Shown in pieces: positions 33,851 to 42,950 of a stretch of 48,721 nucleotides of DNA (positions are counted from its first letter, which is position 1; every line of letters starts with the position of its first letter). The translations under genes were made by a program, and so were the position numbers. The notes under the pieces were generated by a model. The model was not told where the DNA came from, searched no databases, and worked only from the letters and a program-made list of their open reading frames with translations. Origin of the DNA: Thermomicrobiales bacterium (GTDB lineage: Bacteria; Chloroflexota; Chloroflexia; Thermomicrobiales; CFX8); assembly GCA_023954495.1 (NCBI GenBank), contig JAMLIA010000019.1:1-48721 (forward strand), given 5' to 3'.

Positions 33851-35661
33851 GACGCCACCTCCGCTCCGGCGATCCGAAGCAGCTCGGAGAAGCGCGATTC
33901 CGGATTCGAGGCCAGCGCGATGCGTTCGCCATGCTCACGCACCCGCCCATCCTCCAGCACCAGCACATCATCGGCAAGCGCAATCGTGTCCAGTCGGTGC
34001 GCGATCAGGATGCCGGTGCGGCCCTTCAGCAGCCGGGCCAGCGCGTCGTGCAACAACCGCTCGGTGGCGGGATCGAGCCGCGACGACGCCTCGTCGAGAA
34101 TGACGATGTCGGGGTCGCGCAAGAAGACGCGCGCGCAGGCCAGCAACTGCGCCTCGCCGGCTGACAGGCCAACGCCACCAGTCCCAAGCCGTGTCGACAG
34201 ACCATCGGGCAAGCCAGCCAGCCAGCCGCCGAGGCCGAGCGATGTCAACAAATCGAGAAGCACATCGTCCGGCACGCGGTCATCGAAGAGCGTCAGGTTG
34301 TCGCGCACGCTGGCGTTGAACAGGTGGACCTCCTGGCTCACGACGCCAATGCGGGAGCGCAGCGCGTCGAGGCGCACGGTGCGCGTGTCAACACCGCCAA
34401 CTCGAACGACACCGAGGCCAGGATCGACGAAGCGGACCAGCAATCGCGTCAGCGTCGTCTTTCCGCTGCCAGTTCGGCCGACGATGCCGAGCACCCTGCC
34501 GGCATCGATCCGCACAGTGACATCGTGGAGGACCGGCGAATCGTCAACGTAGGAAAACGAGACGCTATCCATCTCGACCGATAAGGAGCCAGCTGGCAGT
34601 TCGCCGAGGCCATCGACGATCTGTGGGACCGTCCCCAGCAGTCCCTCGACCCGCGCGATGCTGGCGTCGGCCTGCTGCAGATCCTGAACCTCGTTACGCA
34701 ACTGTTCGGCTGGGCGGCTGAGGACGGCGGTGTACTGGAAGACGAGGTAGACCGCGCCGATCGACAGTGCACCGGAGCGGAACTGCATCGCACTGAGCGC
34801 GAATGCCGCCGCCGTTCCGAAGGCAAAGAGGAGTTGGCTACTCGCGCCGACCGCGTAGCCCCACATGCTGGAACGTGTCCAGGCGGCCATCCAGGCGCGC
34901 ATCGTCTCAGCGCAGCGCCGCATGACGAATGACGCTGCGCCGGACGAGCGCACATCCTCGGTGCCGGCCAGGTACTCGCTGAGGAAGCCGTAGAATCCGG
35001 CGCTGGCCTCGCGCTCCGCCATCCAGGCCGGGGCGGCGGCTGCGCGTATCCGCAACATGACGACCAGCCCAGCGGCGACGAACGCACTCATGCCCAACCC
35101 GACGCGCCAGTCGATGCGCACCAGCAACGCCAGAATCGCCAGGATCAGTAGTGCGTTGCCAATGACATAGACAACAAAGCGCGAGAAGAAGCGCGCCAGA
35201 ATACTGACATCACCATCAACCCGCTCGATCAATTCACCGGGCGTGTGCGTCGTGTGATAGCTCGCATCCAGCCGCAGGACGTGCGCGAGCAGATCGGCTC
35301 GCAGCGCATTCGTGGCGATCCAGCCGATATTCTCAGCCACCCACGCTTCTGCGACTCCGGCGGCCTGCCCAAGCAGGGCAACGACCATTGTCAGCAGCGC
35401 CAGCACGAGTAGCCCGCGTAGCGGCTCACCGGCGGACGCGCGGTCAACGAACTCGCTCGCCAGCAACGGCGCGATGACCTGAACGCCGATCGTGCAGATG
35501 AGGATCAGGCCGAGCAGCGCGACGCGCGGCCACTCCGAGCGCAGGTAATGCGAAAGCAGCCGCCAGTAGCGGCGAAGCGTCTGGAATTGTTGTGGAATCT
35601 GGCGGTTAGTCGCGCCCGCCTGTGCCGAAACCGATGTGTTGGTCGAGGACATACCCGTCAC
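33847..35661 (-). CDS. ABC exporter half-transporter 2
   Basis: The intact partner, 604 residues. The transmembrane domain lies at about 45-345, the nucleotide-binding domain at about 370-600. Walker A is GRTGSGKTT, the signature is LSAGEAQ, Walker B is VILDEASSRLD with the catalytic Glu, and the H-loop is LIAHRLDT. With half 1 it makes a type IV (MsbA/LmrA/BmrCD-like) exporter with one consensus and one degenerate ATP site. The substrate (drug, lipid or peptide) is not readable. The stop overlaps the start of half 1. No signal or accessory gene follows. Confidence 0.93.
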   Translation of the reverse strand: MTGMSSTNTSVSAQAGATNRQIPQQFQTLRRYWRLLSHYLRSEWPRVALLGLILICTIGVQVIAPLLASEFVDRASAGEPLRGLLVLALLTMVVALLGQAAGVAEAWVAENIGWIATNALRADLLAHVLRLDASYHTTHTPGELIERVDGDVSILARFFSRFVVYVIGNALLILAILALLVRIDWRVGLGMSAFVAAGLVVMLRIRAAAAPAWMAEREASAGFYGFLSEYLAGTEDVRSSGAASFVMRRCAETMRAWMAAWTRSSMWGYAVGASSQLLFAFGTAAAFALSAMQFRSGALSIGAVYLVFQYTAVLSRPAEQLRNEVQDLQQADASIARVEGLLGTVPQIVDGLGELPAGSLSVEMDSVSFSYVDDSPVLHDVTVRIDAGRVLGIVGRTGSGKTTLTRLLVRFVDPGLGVVRVGGVDTRTVRLDALRSRIGVVSQEVHLFNASVRDNLTLFDDRVPDDVLLDLLTSLGLGGWLAGLPDGLSTRLGTGGVGLSAGEAQLLACARVFLRDPDIVILDEASSRLDPATERLLHDALARLLKGRTGILIAHRLDTIALADDVLVLEDGRVREHGERIALASNPESRFSELLRIAGAEVAS

Positions 35662-35821
35662 TCTCGTTGAAGAATCGTCGAATCATGTGACCCTTCAACG
35701 TAGTCGCCAGCATGTCACCCTCTTTCGGCTATGTGGATAGAAAGCAGATAGTCTACGCAGCTCCGTGCGCTGCGCTCGCGCATCCTAACAGCCGAATCGA
35801 TCATGCGCAAGCATGGACAAG

Positions 35822-35857
35822 ACCGACCAACCCCGCAGATGAGCGGGACTGGTCGGT
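35822..35857 (-). terminator. Hairpin after the S10 peptidase
   Basis: ACCGACCA (35822-35829) pairs with TGGTCGGT (35850-35857). An inner CCCGC/GCGGG stem and loop AGATGA fall between. It stands just beyond the stop of the S10 gene on the minus strand and before the ABC pair's upstream region (35662-35821), which shows no gene. Confidence 0.6.
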
Positions 35858-35869
35858 GGCTGATACGTG

Positions 35870-37331
35870 CTATTCGTTGCCCAGCGCATTGGCGTAGAAC
35901 GCCGCAATGTCGTCGTAGAACTGCTCGCGGCAGGCGTCATCGACGTACATCATGTGCCCGGCTTCGTAGTAGGTGTAGTGGAAGTCATCGCGGCGCAACG
36001 CATCCAGCCCGAGGTGGTCCATTGTGTAGCGAATGGCGAAATACGGCGTCGCCAGATCGTAATAGCCTGCGGTGATCAGCACCTTCAGATGCGGGTTGCG
36101 GTTGAACGCATTGCGCATCGGCGTGGTGGTATCGAGGTAGCCGTTCTTGACCGAGTCGTACTTCCACTTCTGGAACACGTTCATCGAGAGCGTTTCGTAG
36201 ACCAGATCGCTCTCGAATTTCAGCGTCTGGCGCAGATACTCGTTGATCATCGCCGTGTACGGCGCGCCGGGGTGGATCATGCTCGGGTCCACTTCCGGTG
36301 TCTCGGTCACCGCCAGCGCATCGATGCCGATGAAGCGGCTGTCGATCCGACCAACCGTCCGCTTCTCGTCGCGCAGCAGCTCCTTGCAAAAGCGCATGAT
36401 CTGGATACGCAGGTTGCTGTTGTCGACGAACTGCTCGCTCAGGCCTTTGTAGGCTGCAACCACTGCACCATGCTCGCGCTCGTCGTCGGTGAGCGCGTCG
36501 CCCTTGAACAGCGCCAGCAGATAGTCGTTGCCGCGAACTCCTCATGACCTCGGCGAGCACATCCTCGAGCTCGCGTAATTGCAGTTCAGCCGGCAACCGC
36601 TTGTGATACCAGGCGGTCGCGGTGAACGATGGTAGAAACAGGACGTAGGGCAAGTCGTTGTGTCCAGCGGCCCACATGTCGAGCGTCGCGTACGACAGCA
36701 CCGCCGAGATCAGCGAGATGCCGTTCAGCGCGATCCCGCGATCGATCAGATGGCCGGCTAGCCCGGCGGAACGCAGCGTGCCGTAACTCTCGCCGGCCAG
36801 GAAGAGCGGCGACGACCAGCGGCCTGTGCGCGTCAGGTAGAGACGGACGAACTCGCCGAGGGATTCAATGTCGCCGGAGTAACCGTAGTACTTCTCGCCA
36901 AGCTCCGGGGTTGCGGCGCGGCTGTAGCCGGTACCGACCGGATCGATGAAGACGATGTCGGTGTCCAGCAGCCACGACTGATCGTTGTCGACGAGCTTGA
37001 ACGGCGGCGGCGGCATCGTGCCATCCGGGTTCAGCTGGACGCGCTTCGGGCCGAGCGCGCCCATATGCAGCCAGATTGACGATGAGCCTGGTCCGCCGTT
37101 GTAGGCAAAGGTCAGCGGGCGGGGAGCGTCACCTTCATCGCCCTCGATCGTGTAGGCGGTATAGAAGACCTGCGCTTCAATCTCGTCCTTGTCGTTGCGC
37201 AGCGGCATCAGGCCGACGGTGACGTTGTAGCTCACCGTCTCGCCGCGGATCGTCGCTTCGTGTTGCGTGGTGATCGGCGCTAGCTCTTTCAGCTCCGGTT
37301 TGGCTTGTTCCTGCTTTTGCTCGTCGGCCAC
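35870..37331 (-). CDS. S10-family serine carboxypeptidase-like protein, frameshifted
   Basis: A serine carboxypeptidase-type hydrolase of about 487 residues. The start is GTG at 37331 after GAAAGGACA. The triad is visible: Ser182 in AGESYGT, Asp in YYDLATP, His in YEAGHMMY. NGGPGSSSIW and IDPVGTGYS mark the family. Between about 36543 and 36530 the frame changes by a net loss of two bases, probably two single-base deletions; EEFAGNDYLLALFKG is restored if they are repaired. No signal peptide is seen, though the family is usually secreted or vacuolar. It may act in the cytoplasm on C-terminal residues. Confidence 0.85.
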
Positions 37332-37526
37332 GGATTGTGTCCTTTCTGTGCCGGGATTGCGCTCCCAGTGCGCACGTGCGCGACTACGATGTCGTTGCGG
37401 ACATTGTCGCGGACTGTGCCCGCGTTCGCCATCGCTCTATACTAGTCGCTGATCTACTCGTCCGGCCGGGCCTGAAGTCAGGGGACGCTGTTCCGGGCCG
37501 GACCATCGTGGAGAGCACAGCACATC

Positions 37527-38669
37527 ATGGCTTCGATCGCAGGAATGCGCGCCGTTCGAGCGCGACCCCGCACCGCCACGCAGTTCGACCCGTTCATGGT
37601 CGTCCTTATCGTTGTTCTGAATATCTTCGGTCTGGTGACGATCTGGAGCGCATCCGGCGCGGAAGGCGGCATCATCGGCCAGGAGGTATCGCGCCAGGCG
37701 TTTTACTTTGTCGCAGGCATGATCGCGATGTTCACGCTGGCGTCGATCAACTACAAGTACCTGAAGTCATTCGCCGCGATTGCCTACGTCGGCTCGGTCG
37801 GATTGCTGTTCACCGTGCTGGCGATCGGTGAAACGATCTCTGGCTCGACACGCTGGTTCTTCCTCGGCCCGATCTCGTTCCAGCCATCGGAGCTGGCCAA
37901 GATCGCAACGATCATCGCGCTAGCGGCATTCATCAGTGAACGTCGCCACGAAATGGACCGGCTCTCGAACTTCCTGATCTCGATTGGCATCGTCGCCTTG
38001 CCGATGGGCCTGGTCTTCATGCAGCCGGACCTCGGCACAACCGGCGTATTCGCCGCCATTTGGCTCGGTATGATCGTGATGTCCTCAACACGACTGCTCT
38101 ATCTGGTCGGGCTGGCGCTGCTGGCGATTCCGGGAGTCGCGTTCGCCTGGCTCAGACTGCTGCACGACTACCAGAAGGACCGCCTGATGGTGTCGTTCGA
38201 TCCTGATCGCGACTATCTTGGTCAGGGCTACAACATCATCCAGGCACGCATCACGATCGGCTCGGCCGGCTGGTTCGGGCACGGGCTGCACGGCGGCAGT
38301 CAGGCCGAGTTCAATCTGCTGAAGGTCAGTGAAACCGACTTCATCTTCGCTCATGCGATGAGCATGTTCGGCTTCGTCGGCGGCATCGCGCTGTTCCTCG
38401 CCTTCATGCTGCTCTTCTGGCGGATGCTGCGCGCGGTGACGATCGCGCACGATACCTTCGGCCAGCAGCTCGCCATCGGCATCACGTCGATGTTCTTCTT
38501 CCAGACGTTCGTGAACATCGGGATGAACCTGGGCATCATGCCGGTTACCGGCATTCCACTGCCATTCATTTCCCTTGGCGGCACAGCGCTGTTCTTCGTG
38601 CTGGTGTCATTCGGCATCATCCAGAGCATCATCATCAATCACAGGAAGCTCGGCTTCCAGTCTCTTTGA
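37527..38669 (+). CDS. rodA: RodA/FtsW-type peptidoglycan polymerase
   Basis: A SEDS-family glycosyltransferase of 380 residues with about ten membrane helices. It polymerises lipid II glycans with a partner transpeptidase. Landmarks are GPISFQPSELAKIA, MQPDLGT, QGYNIIQARITIGSAGWFGH, ETDFIFAHAMSMFGF and GIMPVTGIPLPFISLGGTAL. The length and the ITIGSAGWFGHGLHGGSQ segment favour RodA over FtsW. No mreB or pbp2 gene adjoins it. It is divergent from the S10 gene; a TATACT at 37438 lies in the 195-base gap between them. Confidence 0.93.
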   Translation: MASIAGMRAVRARPRTATQFDPFMVVLIVVLNIFGLVTIWSASGAEGGIIGQEVSRQAFYFVAGMIAMFTLASINYKYLKSFAAIAYVGSVGLLFTVLAIGETISGSTRWFFLGPISFQPSELAKIATIIALAAFISERRHEMDRLSNFLISIGIVALPMGLVFMQPDLGTTGVFAAIWLGMIVMSSTRLLYLVGLALLAIPGVAFAWLRLLHDYQKDRLMVSFDPDRDYLGQGYNIIQARITIGSAGWFGHGLHGGSQAEFNLLKVSETDFIFAHAMSMFGFVGGIALFLAFMLLFWRMLRAVTIAHDTFGQQLAIGITSMFFFQTFVNIGMNLGIMPVTGIPLPFISLGGTALFFVLVSFGIIQSIIINHRKLGFQSL

Positions 38670-38700
38670 TTGGCCTGTCAGCGCCAAAGTGTCGACCATC

Positions 38701-38956
38701 CCAACGCGGCAGCCAGCCCTTCCGCCTGCCTTCTTGAGCGCGTTCTCAATGTCGAGCAGTCCGGTCCGGCAGCCAACCCCACCCTCTGTCATCTTGAGGT
38801 CGCAACCGAAAGATCTCCCACCCGTTTGACGCAGTCCAACGCAGGGGAGATTTCTCACTGCGGTTCGAAATGACAGGACAAGGGGTTGGCTGTCGGACCG
38901 AACTGCTCGACGTTGACAGCCCACTCAAGACGACAGGGGACGGGGATTGCTATCAC
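38701..38956. repeat. Composite palindromic repeat, fullest copy
   Basis: Two arms, 38701-38821 and 38843-38956, are imperfect inverted copies around a centre near ACCCGTTTGACGCAGTCCAA. Each arm has two tandem sub-units of the type GGCAGCCAACCCC, then CTGTCAT, CTTGAG or TTCGAA, with GTCGAGCAG and CGGTCCG between. The inner 30-base ends (38751-38780 and 38882-38911) match at 28 of 30. It occupies most of the 311-base gap between rodA and the NlpC gene. The other copies in the window are halves or inverted pairs of this unit. Confidence 0.75.
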
Positions 38957-38980
38957 ACCTGACAGCATCACTGCGTTCGG

Positions 38981-39943
38981 TTACCCGCCAGTCTGCACCC
39001 GACCGTAGCCTGCGAGGTGGGCACGCCAGAACGGGGTGTCGAGCTTGTCGATGCGGACGAACTCGCCGACATCCGGCGAGTGGAGCATCATGCCGTTGCC
39101 GACGTAGATGCCGACGTGGGTGATGATCGACACCGGCTCGCCACCGGCCAGTGCGTTCGCCTGGCGTCCGACGGGCGTCGTGTTGGCGAAGAAGATCAGG
39201 TCGCCGGGCTGCACATCAGCCGGATCGAGCCGCTCGGTGGTATCGAACTGCTCGGCTGCTGTGCGCGCCACCGGAACGCCGAGCTGCGCCCAGGCCCACT
39301 GGACGAGGCCGGAGCAGTCGAAGCCGCCCTCTTCGTAGGACTCGCCGCCCCAGACGTAGGGTGTGCCGAGCGCGGTTGTGGCTACGCGGATGATGTCGAC
39401 TTCGCGAGGGATCAGGCTGTACGGCACAGCGACCGGGCCGACGGCGTAGCCCAGGCTGGCCGTCTGTCGCTCGAACAGGGCGACGTACTCACGACCGGTC
39501 AGCCCGTGATCGTCAAGACGCTCGATGACGTTGCCGCGCTCGTCAATGCGATCGGTGTAGGCGGCGGCGACCTGCGACCAGGAACCCCAGCGCTCGTAGA
39601 GGCCGGCGAGGATTTGCGCACCGGCATTGAGGTTTGCTGTCGGGTCGAGCAGGTCCACGCTGGCGTCAACACTGTTGTTGCCGGGCTGGACCTGCATCAG
39701 TCCCTGCCTGCCGGATGGGCCGACGAGGTTGGCGTCGCCAGCCGACTCGATCATCACAATCGAGGCGACGACCTGCCACGGCACGTTTGCCGCTGCGGCT
39801 GCTTGCTGGATCTGGTCTGACCACTGACCGAGGACGACAACGACCCCGGCCGGCTCGGCGCGGGCATCGGTCGCGGGCAGCCCGAGCGGAGCGATGAGTG
39901 TGACCAGCAGGAGAATGAGCGGCAGGCCGGCGGCGCGGCGCAT
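38981..39943 (-). CDS. SLT-NlpC/P60 peptidoglycan hydrolase
   Basis: An exported cell-wall hydrolase of 320 residues. A signal peptide (MRRAAGLPLILLLVTLI) is followed by a lytic transglycosylase-like domain (about 40-160) with SIVMIESAGD (Glu66) and GRQGLMQVQPG, then an NlpC/P60 domain (about 180-315) with Cys210 in FDCSGL, His276 in ITHVG and His288 in MLHSPDV. Such proteins cut glycan strands and stem peptides. I set the start at ATG 39943, where the signal begins; in-frame ATG 40003 and TTG 40024 add 20 and 27 residues. The same gap to the TetR gene holds nothing else clear. Confidence 0.88.
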   Translation of the reverse strand: MRRAAGLPLILLLVTLIAPLGLPATDARAEPAGVVVVLGQWSDQIQQAAAAANVPWQVVASIVMIESAGDANLVGPSGRQGLMQVQPGNNSVDASVDLLDPTANLNAGAQILAGLYERWGSWSQVAAAYTDRIDERGNVIERLDDHGLTGREYVALFERQTASLGYAVGPVAVPYSLIPREVDIIRVATTALGTPYVWGGESYEEGGFDCSGLVQWAWAQLGVPVARTAAEQFDTTERLDPADVQPGDLIFFANTTPVGRQANALAGGEPVSIITHVGIYVGNGMMLHSPDVGEFVRIDKLDTPFWRAHLAGYGRVQTGG

Positions 39944-40265
39944 GGACGGGTCCGTTCCTGTTCGAGTACCTGCGACGCGGCCAAAGCCAGCATCGGACGA
40001 CATTGTCTGCCTGGAGGATACCAAGGCCGATCAGCCTGCTGCTGCCAGATGCACAGTATTGTCATGCGCCTGACGCTTGCTCGTTGAGAATGGGCGGGGC
40101 GTAGATTGCCGTCGATCGTCAGGATGCTGCATCACGCCTCACCGCCTGCCACTGCGTACATCCTTTCCCGGCTAACTGGTCGAGCGGAACAGACTGACGC
40201 TCCGGCGTGTTGTAATTCGTGAAGCGGATTGCGCGACTTTTCGAGACGTTTCGCCCAGTTCGTGA

Positions 40266-40271
40266 TATACT
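40266..40271 (+). promoter_or_regulatory. Possible -10 box before the TetR gene
   Basis: TATACT lies 49 bases before the ATG at 40315. No good -35 box is visible at the usual spacing. The gap 40025-40314 is otherwise without gene or clear repeat. TGCGCG occurs twice around the box (near 40275 and 40294) and may be part of a TetR operator. Confidence 0.3.
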
Positions 40272-40314
40272 GAATGCGCGTCACCAATATTCGTGCGCGA
40301 AGAAGGGCACGGCA

Positions 40315-40938
40315 ATGACGCAAGCACGACAGCGCGGCCGCCCACGACTGGTGAGCGTTGAACAGCGCCAGACCGATCTTCTCGATGCGGCGCTGGAGCT
40401 CTTCCTGCAGCAGGGCATTGAGGCGACCACCATTGCGCAGATTGCACGACGGGCCGGTATTGCCAGCGGAACCGTCTATCTCTACGTCGACAACAAAGAG
40501 GCGCTGGTCAGCGGTGTGCGGGCGCGCGTCCGACAGGCGATGGCCGGCGAGATCGCGTCACTCATCGACCGCTGGGAGGGCTCGTTCGATACATTGCTCG
40601 ATGCGGTGGTTGATGCCTCGTTCGATCTGCAGATTGCGTATCAGCGTGAGCTCGATCTGTTCCGTAGACAAGTGCAGCCGGAGGCGATCCGCGGTCTTGC
40701 CGAGAGTCGGCGGCAGGCGGTTGTGCCATTCGCGCAAGCCATCCGTCGCGCGGTCGAGCGGGGCGAGGCAGCGGTACCCGGTGGAGATCCCGAGCTGCTC
40801 GCCTATCTGATTTCCAGCGCCATCGAAGACGCAGTCTACTCGTGCCTGACGTTCGGCATCCCGTCCGACGTCGACGCGCTGCGGACTGCGGCGCGCGAGA
40901 TGGCGCACAAGCTCCTGGCGCCGAATGCGGCACCGTAG
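40315..40938 (+). CDS. TetR-family transcriptional regulator
   Basis: A DNA-binding repressor of 207 residues. The N-terminal helix-turn-helix is LELFLQQGIEATTIAQIARRAGI followed by SGTVYLYVDNKEAL, a textbook TetR pattern. The C-terminal ligand domain is poorly conserved. I chose the ATG at 40315 after AAGGG; upstream in-frame codons to 40219 would add 32 residues that do not look like the family. A small membrane protein follows after 21 bases and may be its regulated partner. Confidence 0.9.
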   Translation: MTQARQRGRPRLVSVEQRQTDLLDAALELFLQQGIEATTIAQIARRAGIASGTVYLYVDNKEALVSGVRARVRQAMAGEIASLIDRWEGSFDTLLDAVVDASFDLQIAYQRELDLFRRQVQPEAIRGLAESRRQAVVPFAQAIRRAVERGEAAVPGGDPELLAYLISSAIEDAVYSCLTFGIPSDVDALRTAAREMAHKLLAPNAAP

Positions 40939-40959
40939 CCGTCATGAAGGAGGTGCATT

Positions 40960-41184
40960 GTGAAAGCACCACAACTGAATCAACTCGCATCTGTTGGGAC
41001 GGCGCGCCTGGTCGGCATCGTGTCGGGCGGGCTCGGGCTGGCGACGCTGGTCACGTCCATCTCACTGCTCGTGCGGCAGTGGCTGCGGACGCCGTTCCCC
41101 TATACCCCGGACGAATGGTGGTTTACGTTCGACACACCATCTGAGCAGGATGCTGTGCCGACCGTCGTCTCCAGCGTCCGGTAG
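40960..41184 (+). CDS. Small single-pass membrane protein, unknown
   Basis: A 74-residue protein starting at GTG with the strong ribosome site AAGGAGG seven bases before. One hydrophobic helix (about 17-40, LVGIVSGGLGLATLVTSISL) is followed by a Trp/Phe-rich tail. I do not recognise it. Its 3' end overlaps the convergent cofC gene by about 85 bases, which lowers the confidence; either gene's end could be annotated too long. It probably follows the TetR gene in one transcript. Confidence 0.5.
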   Translation: MKAPQLNQLASVGTARLVGIVSGGLGLATLVTSISLLVRQWLRTPFPYTPDEWWFTFDTPSEQDAVPTVVSSVR

Positions 41185-41798
41185 TCGTCGGGCGTATCAA
41201 GATCCAGATGGGTGCCACGGCGCTCGATGTCGGTGACGGGCACATCGGCCAGCGCCAGGCTGCGGCGGTGCCGACCGGCGCTCCCCAGCCCGAATGCCGG
41301 GGCGATGGCATCGGGCGGTGCCAGCAGGAGCGCATTCGTGCCGGTGCCGTGGCGATCCGGCGCGATCACAGCGCTGTCCAGCGAGGCGGCATCGACCAGC
41401 GCCCGAATGTCGCTGACCTCCAGCACCGGCAGATCCGGAAGCAGGATCAACAGCCCATCTGCCGCACCGGCGAGCGCCCAGCGTTGCCCCTGGCGCACGG
41501 CGGCGTTCAGCCCCTCAGTCTCCTGCAGCAGCACCTCGGCGCGCGAATCCAGACCGGCGGCTTGCAACGCCGGGTCGCGGGTGATGACTGCGACGCGTTC
41601 GATTCCTGCACCGGCGACGGCGGCAATGGCCCGATTGAGCAAGCCCAGCGCCAGCGCAGACCGCTCTGTTTCCGATAGTTGGGTCGACAGGCGACTCTTC
41701 GGATTCGCCAGCCCGCGGAACGGCAGCAGTGCGAAGAGTCGCAGGCTGGTGCTGCATCGCCCCGACCGTGCTGGATGCTCGACTGCGCAGACTGTCAT
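41100..41798 (-). CDS. cofC: 2-phospho-L-lactate guanylyltransferase CofC
   Basis: CofC activates 2-phospholactate (or phosphoenolpyruvate in some bacteria) with GTP for coenzyme F420 synthesis. The 232-residue nucleotidyltransferase has LLPFRGLANPKSRLS, VAVITRDP, LLILLPDLPVLEV, APDRHGTGTNALLL and HLDLDTPDDY, all typical. Its ATG overlaps the cofD stop, so the two are translationally coupled. The C-terminal tail after DTPDD is long and overlaps a convergent small gene. F420 ligase (cofE) and FO synthase are not in the window. Confidence 0.9.
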   Translation of the reverse strand: MTVCAVEHPARSGRCSTSLRLFALLPFRGLANPKSRLSTQLSETERSALALGLLNRAIAAVAGAGIERVAVITRDPALQAAGLDSRAEVLLQETEGLNAAVRQGQRWALAGAADGLLILLPDLPVLEVSDIRALVDAASLDSAVIAPDRHGTGTNALLLAPPDAIAPAFGLGSAGRHRRSLALADVPVTDIERRGTHLDLDTPDDYRTLETTVGTASCSDGVSNVNHHSSGV

Positions 41799-42757
41799 CG
41801 GGCGCTTCGCGATGTCGCGAGTGACTGCGCGAACGCCAGCGTCTCGCGCGCCAGCCGCTCACGGTCGTCGTTGTTCCGCATGATCGAATCGGTCACCAGG
41901 ACACGCACCCCAAGGTCCTCGATCGCCATAGTCAGATCGCGATCCACCGAATCAATCACCAGTCCATCGGCCAGCCCGGCGTAGATACGGGCAACGCCCA
42001 GTGCCGAGACGTCGTGCCCCAGCCCCTGCATCATCGCCGCCGCCGGACCCTTCAGCGCCTCGCCACCGACGATCGGCGAGACGACGACAACCGGTGCGTC
42101 GGCATCGTCCAGCGCGGCCCGCATGCCCGGCAACCCCAGGATCGGACCGATCGAGACGAACGGGTTGGACGGGCAGAAGACGATCACCTCCGCGTCGCCG
42201 ATGGCCGCCAACGCGGCTGGTACGGGCGTCGCGCTTTCGATACCGTCCAGCACGATGCCGTTGACGACATCGGCGTGGTGCCGCGCAACGAAGTACTCCT
42301 GAAAATCGAGTCGGCCGTCGGGCGTGTCAATCAGTGTTGCGACACGATCGTCGGTCATCGGGATGAGGTCGGCGGCGATGTCGAGGTTGTGTGCCAGCGT
42401 GCCGGTGATCTCGCTCAACGCGGTGCCGGACCGTAGCGCGGCTGTCCGCAGGATGTGGGTAGCGAAGTCGCGGTCGCCGAGCTGGAACCAGGGCTCTTCG
42501 CCGTACTGCGCGATCATCCGCAGGGTCGCGAACGTTTCGTCACGAATGCCCCAGCCTGTCTCCGGGTTGGCCAGATCGGAGAGCGTGTACATGACCGTAT
42601 CCAGGTCGGGCGAGATGTGAAGGCCGTAGAGCTCAAAGTCGTCGGCGGTATTGATAATGACAGCCAACGCGCGAGGGTCGGGCAGGGTGAGCTGCAGGCC
42701 GTGGGCGAGCTTCGCCCCGCCAACGCCACCGGCCAGTGCCACGATCCGTCCTGCCAT
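41795..42757 (-). CDS. cofD: 2-phospho-L-lactate transferase CofD
   Basis: CofD joins the activated phospholactate moiety to FO, giving F420-0. The 320-residue protein carries GGVGGAKLAHGL, INTADDFELYGLHISPDLDT, NPETGWGIRDET, PMTDDRVATLIDT and VVVSPIVGG. These match the family throughout. The ATG at 42757 follows GGGAGG. With cofC it shows that the organism makes F420, a deazaflavin used for redox reactions in actinobacteria and some Chloroflexota. Confidence 0.95.
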   Translation of the reverse strand: MAGRIVALAGGVGGAKLAHGLQLTLPDPRALAVIINTADDFELYGLHISPDLDTVMYTLSDLANPETGWGIRDETFATLRMIAQYGEEPWFQLGDRDFATHILRTAALRSGTALSEITGTLAHNLDIAADLIPMTDDRVATLIDTPDGRLDFQEYFVARHHADVVNGIVLDGIESATPVPAALAAIGDAEVIVFCPSNPFVSIGPILGLPGMRAALDDADAPVVVVSPIVGGEALKGPAAAMMQGLGHDVSALGVARIYAGLADGLVIDSVDRDLTMAIEDLGVRVLVTDSIMRNNDDRERLARETLAFAQSLATSRSAR

Positions 42758-42950
42758 CGCTGAGCCAGCCTCCCGTATCCCATACCCGATCGCCTGATCG
42801 CGCCAAATCCTACCGCGAGTCCTCAGGATGGCGCACCTGACCGAACGTTAGCGCACCATCACCGATCACGCTCAGTGCATTATAATCCCGATTGATTCAG
42901 TAGGAATTACATGATGCCGTTGTCCGATTGGAGGCGGTGGCTGACTATAG
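42758..42950. promoter_or_regulatory. Divergent promoter region cofD / binding protein
   Basis: A perfect TATAAT at 42881-42886 points toward the binding-protein gene. The AT-rich stretch around it (ATTGATTCAG, GGAATTAC) stands out from GC-rich DNA and may hold an iron-responsive operator, but I recognise no Fur or DtxR consensus. No good -35 box is seen. Confidence 0.35.
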
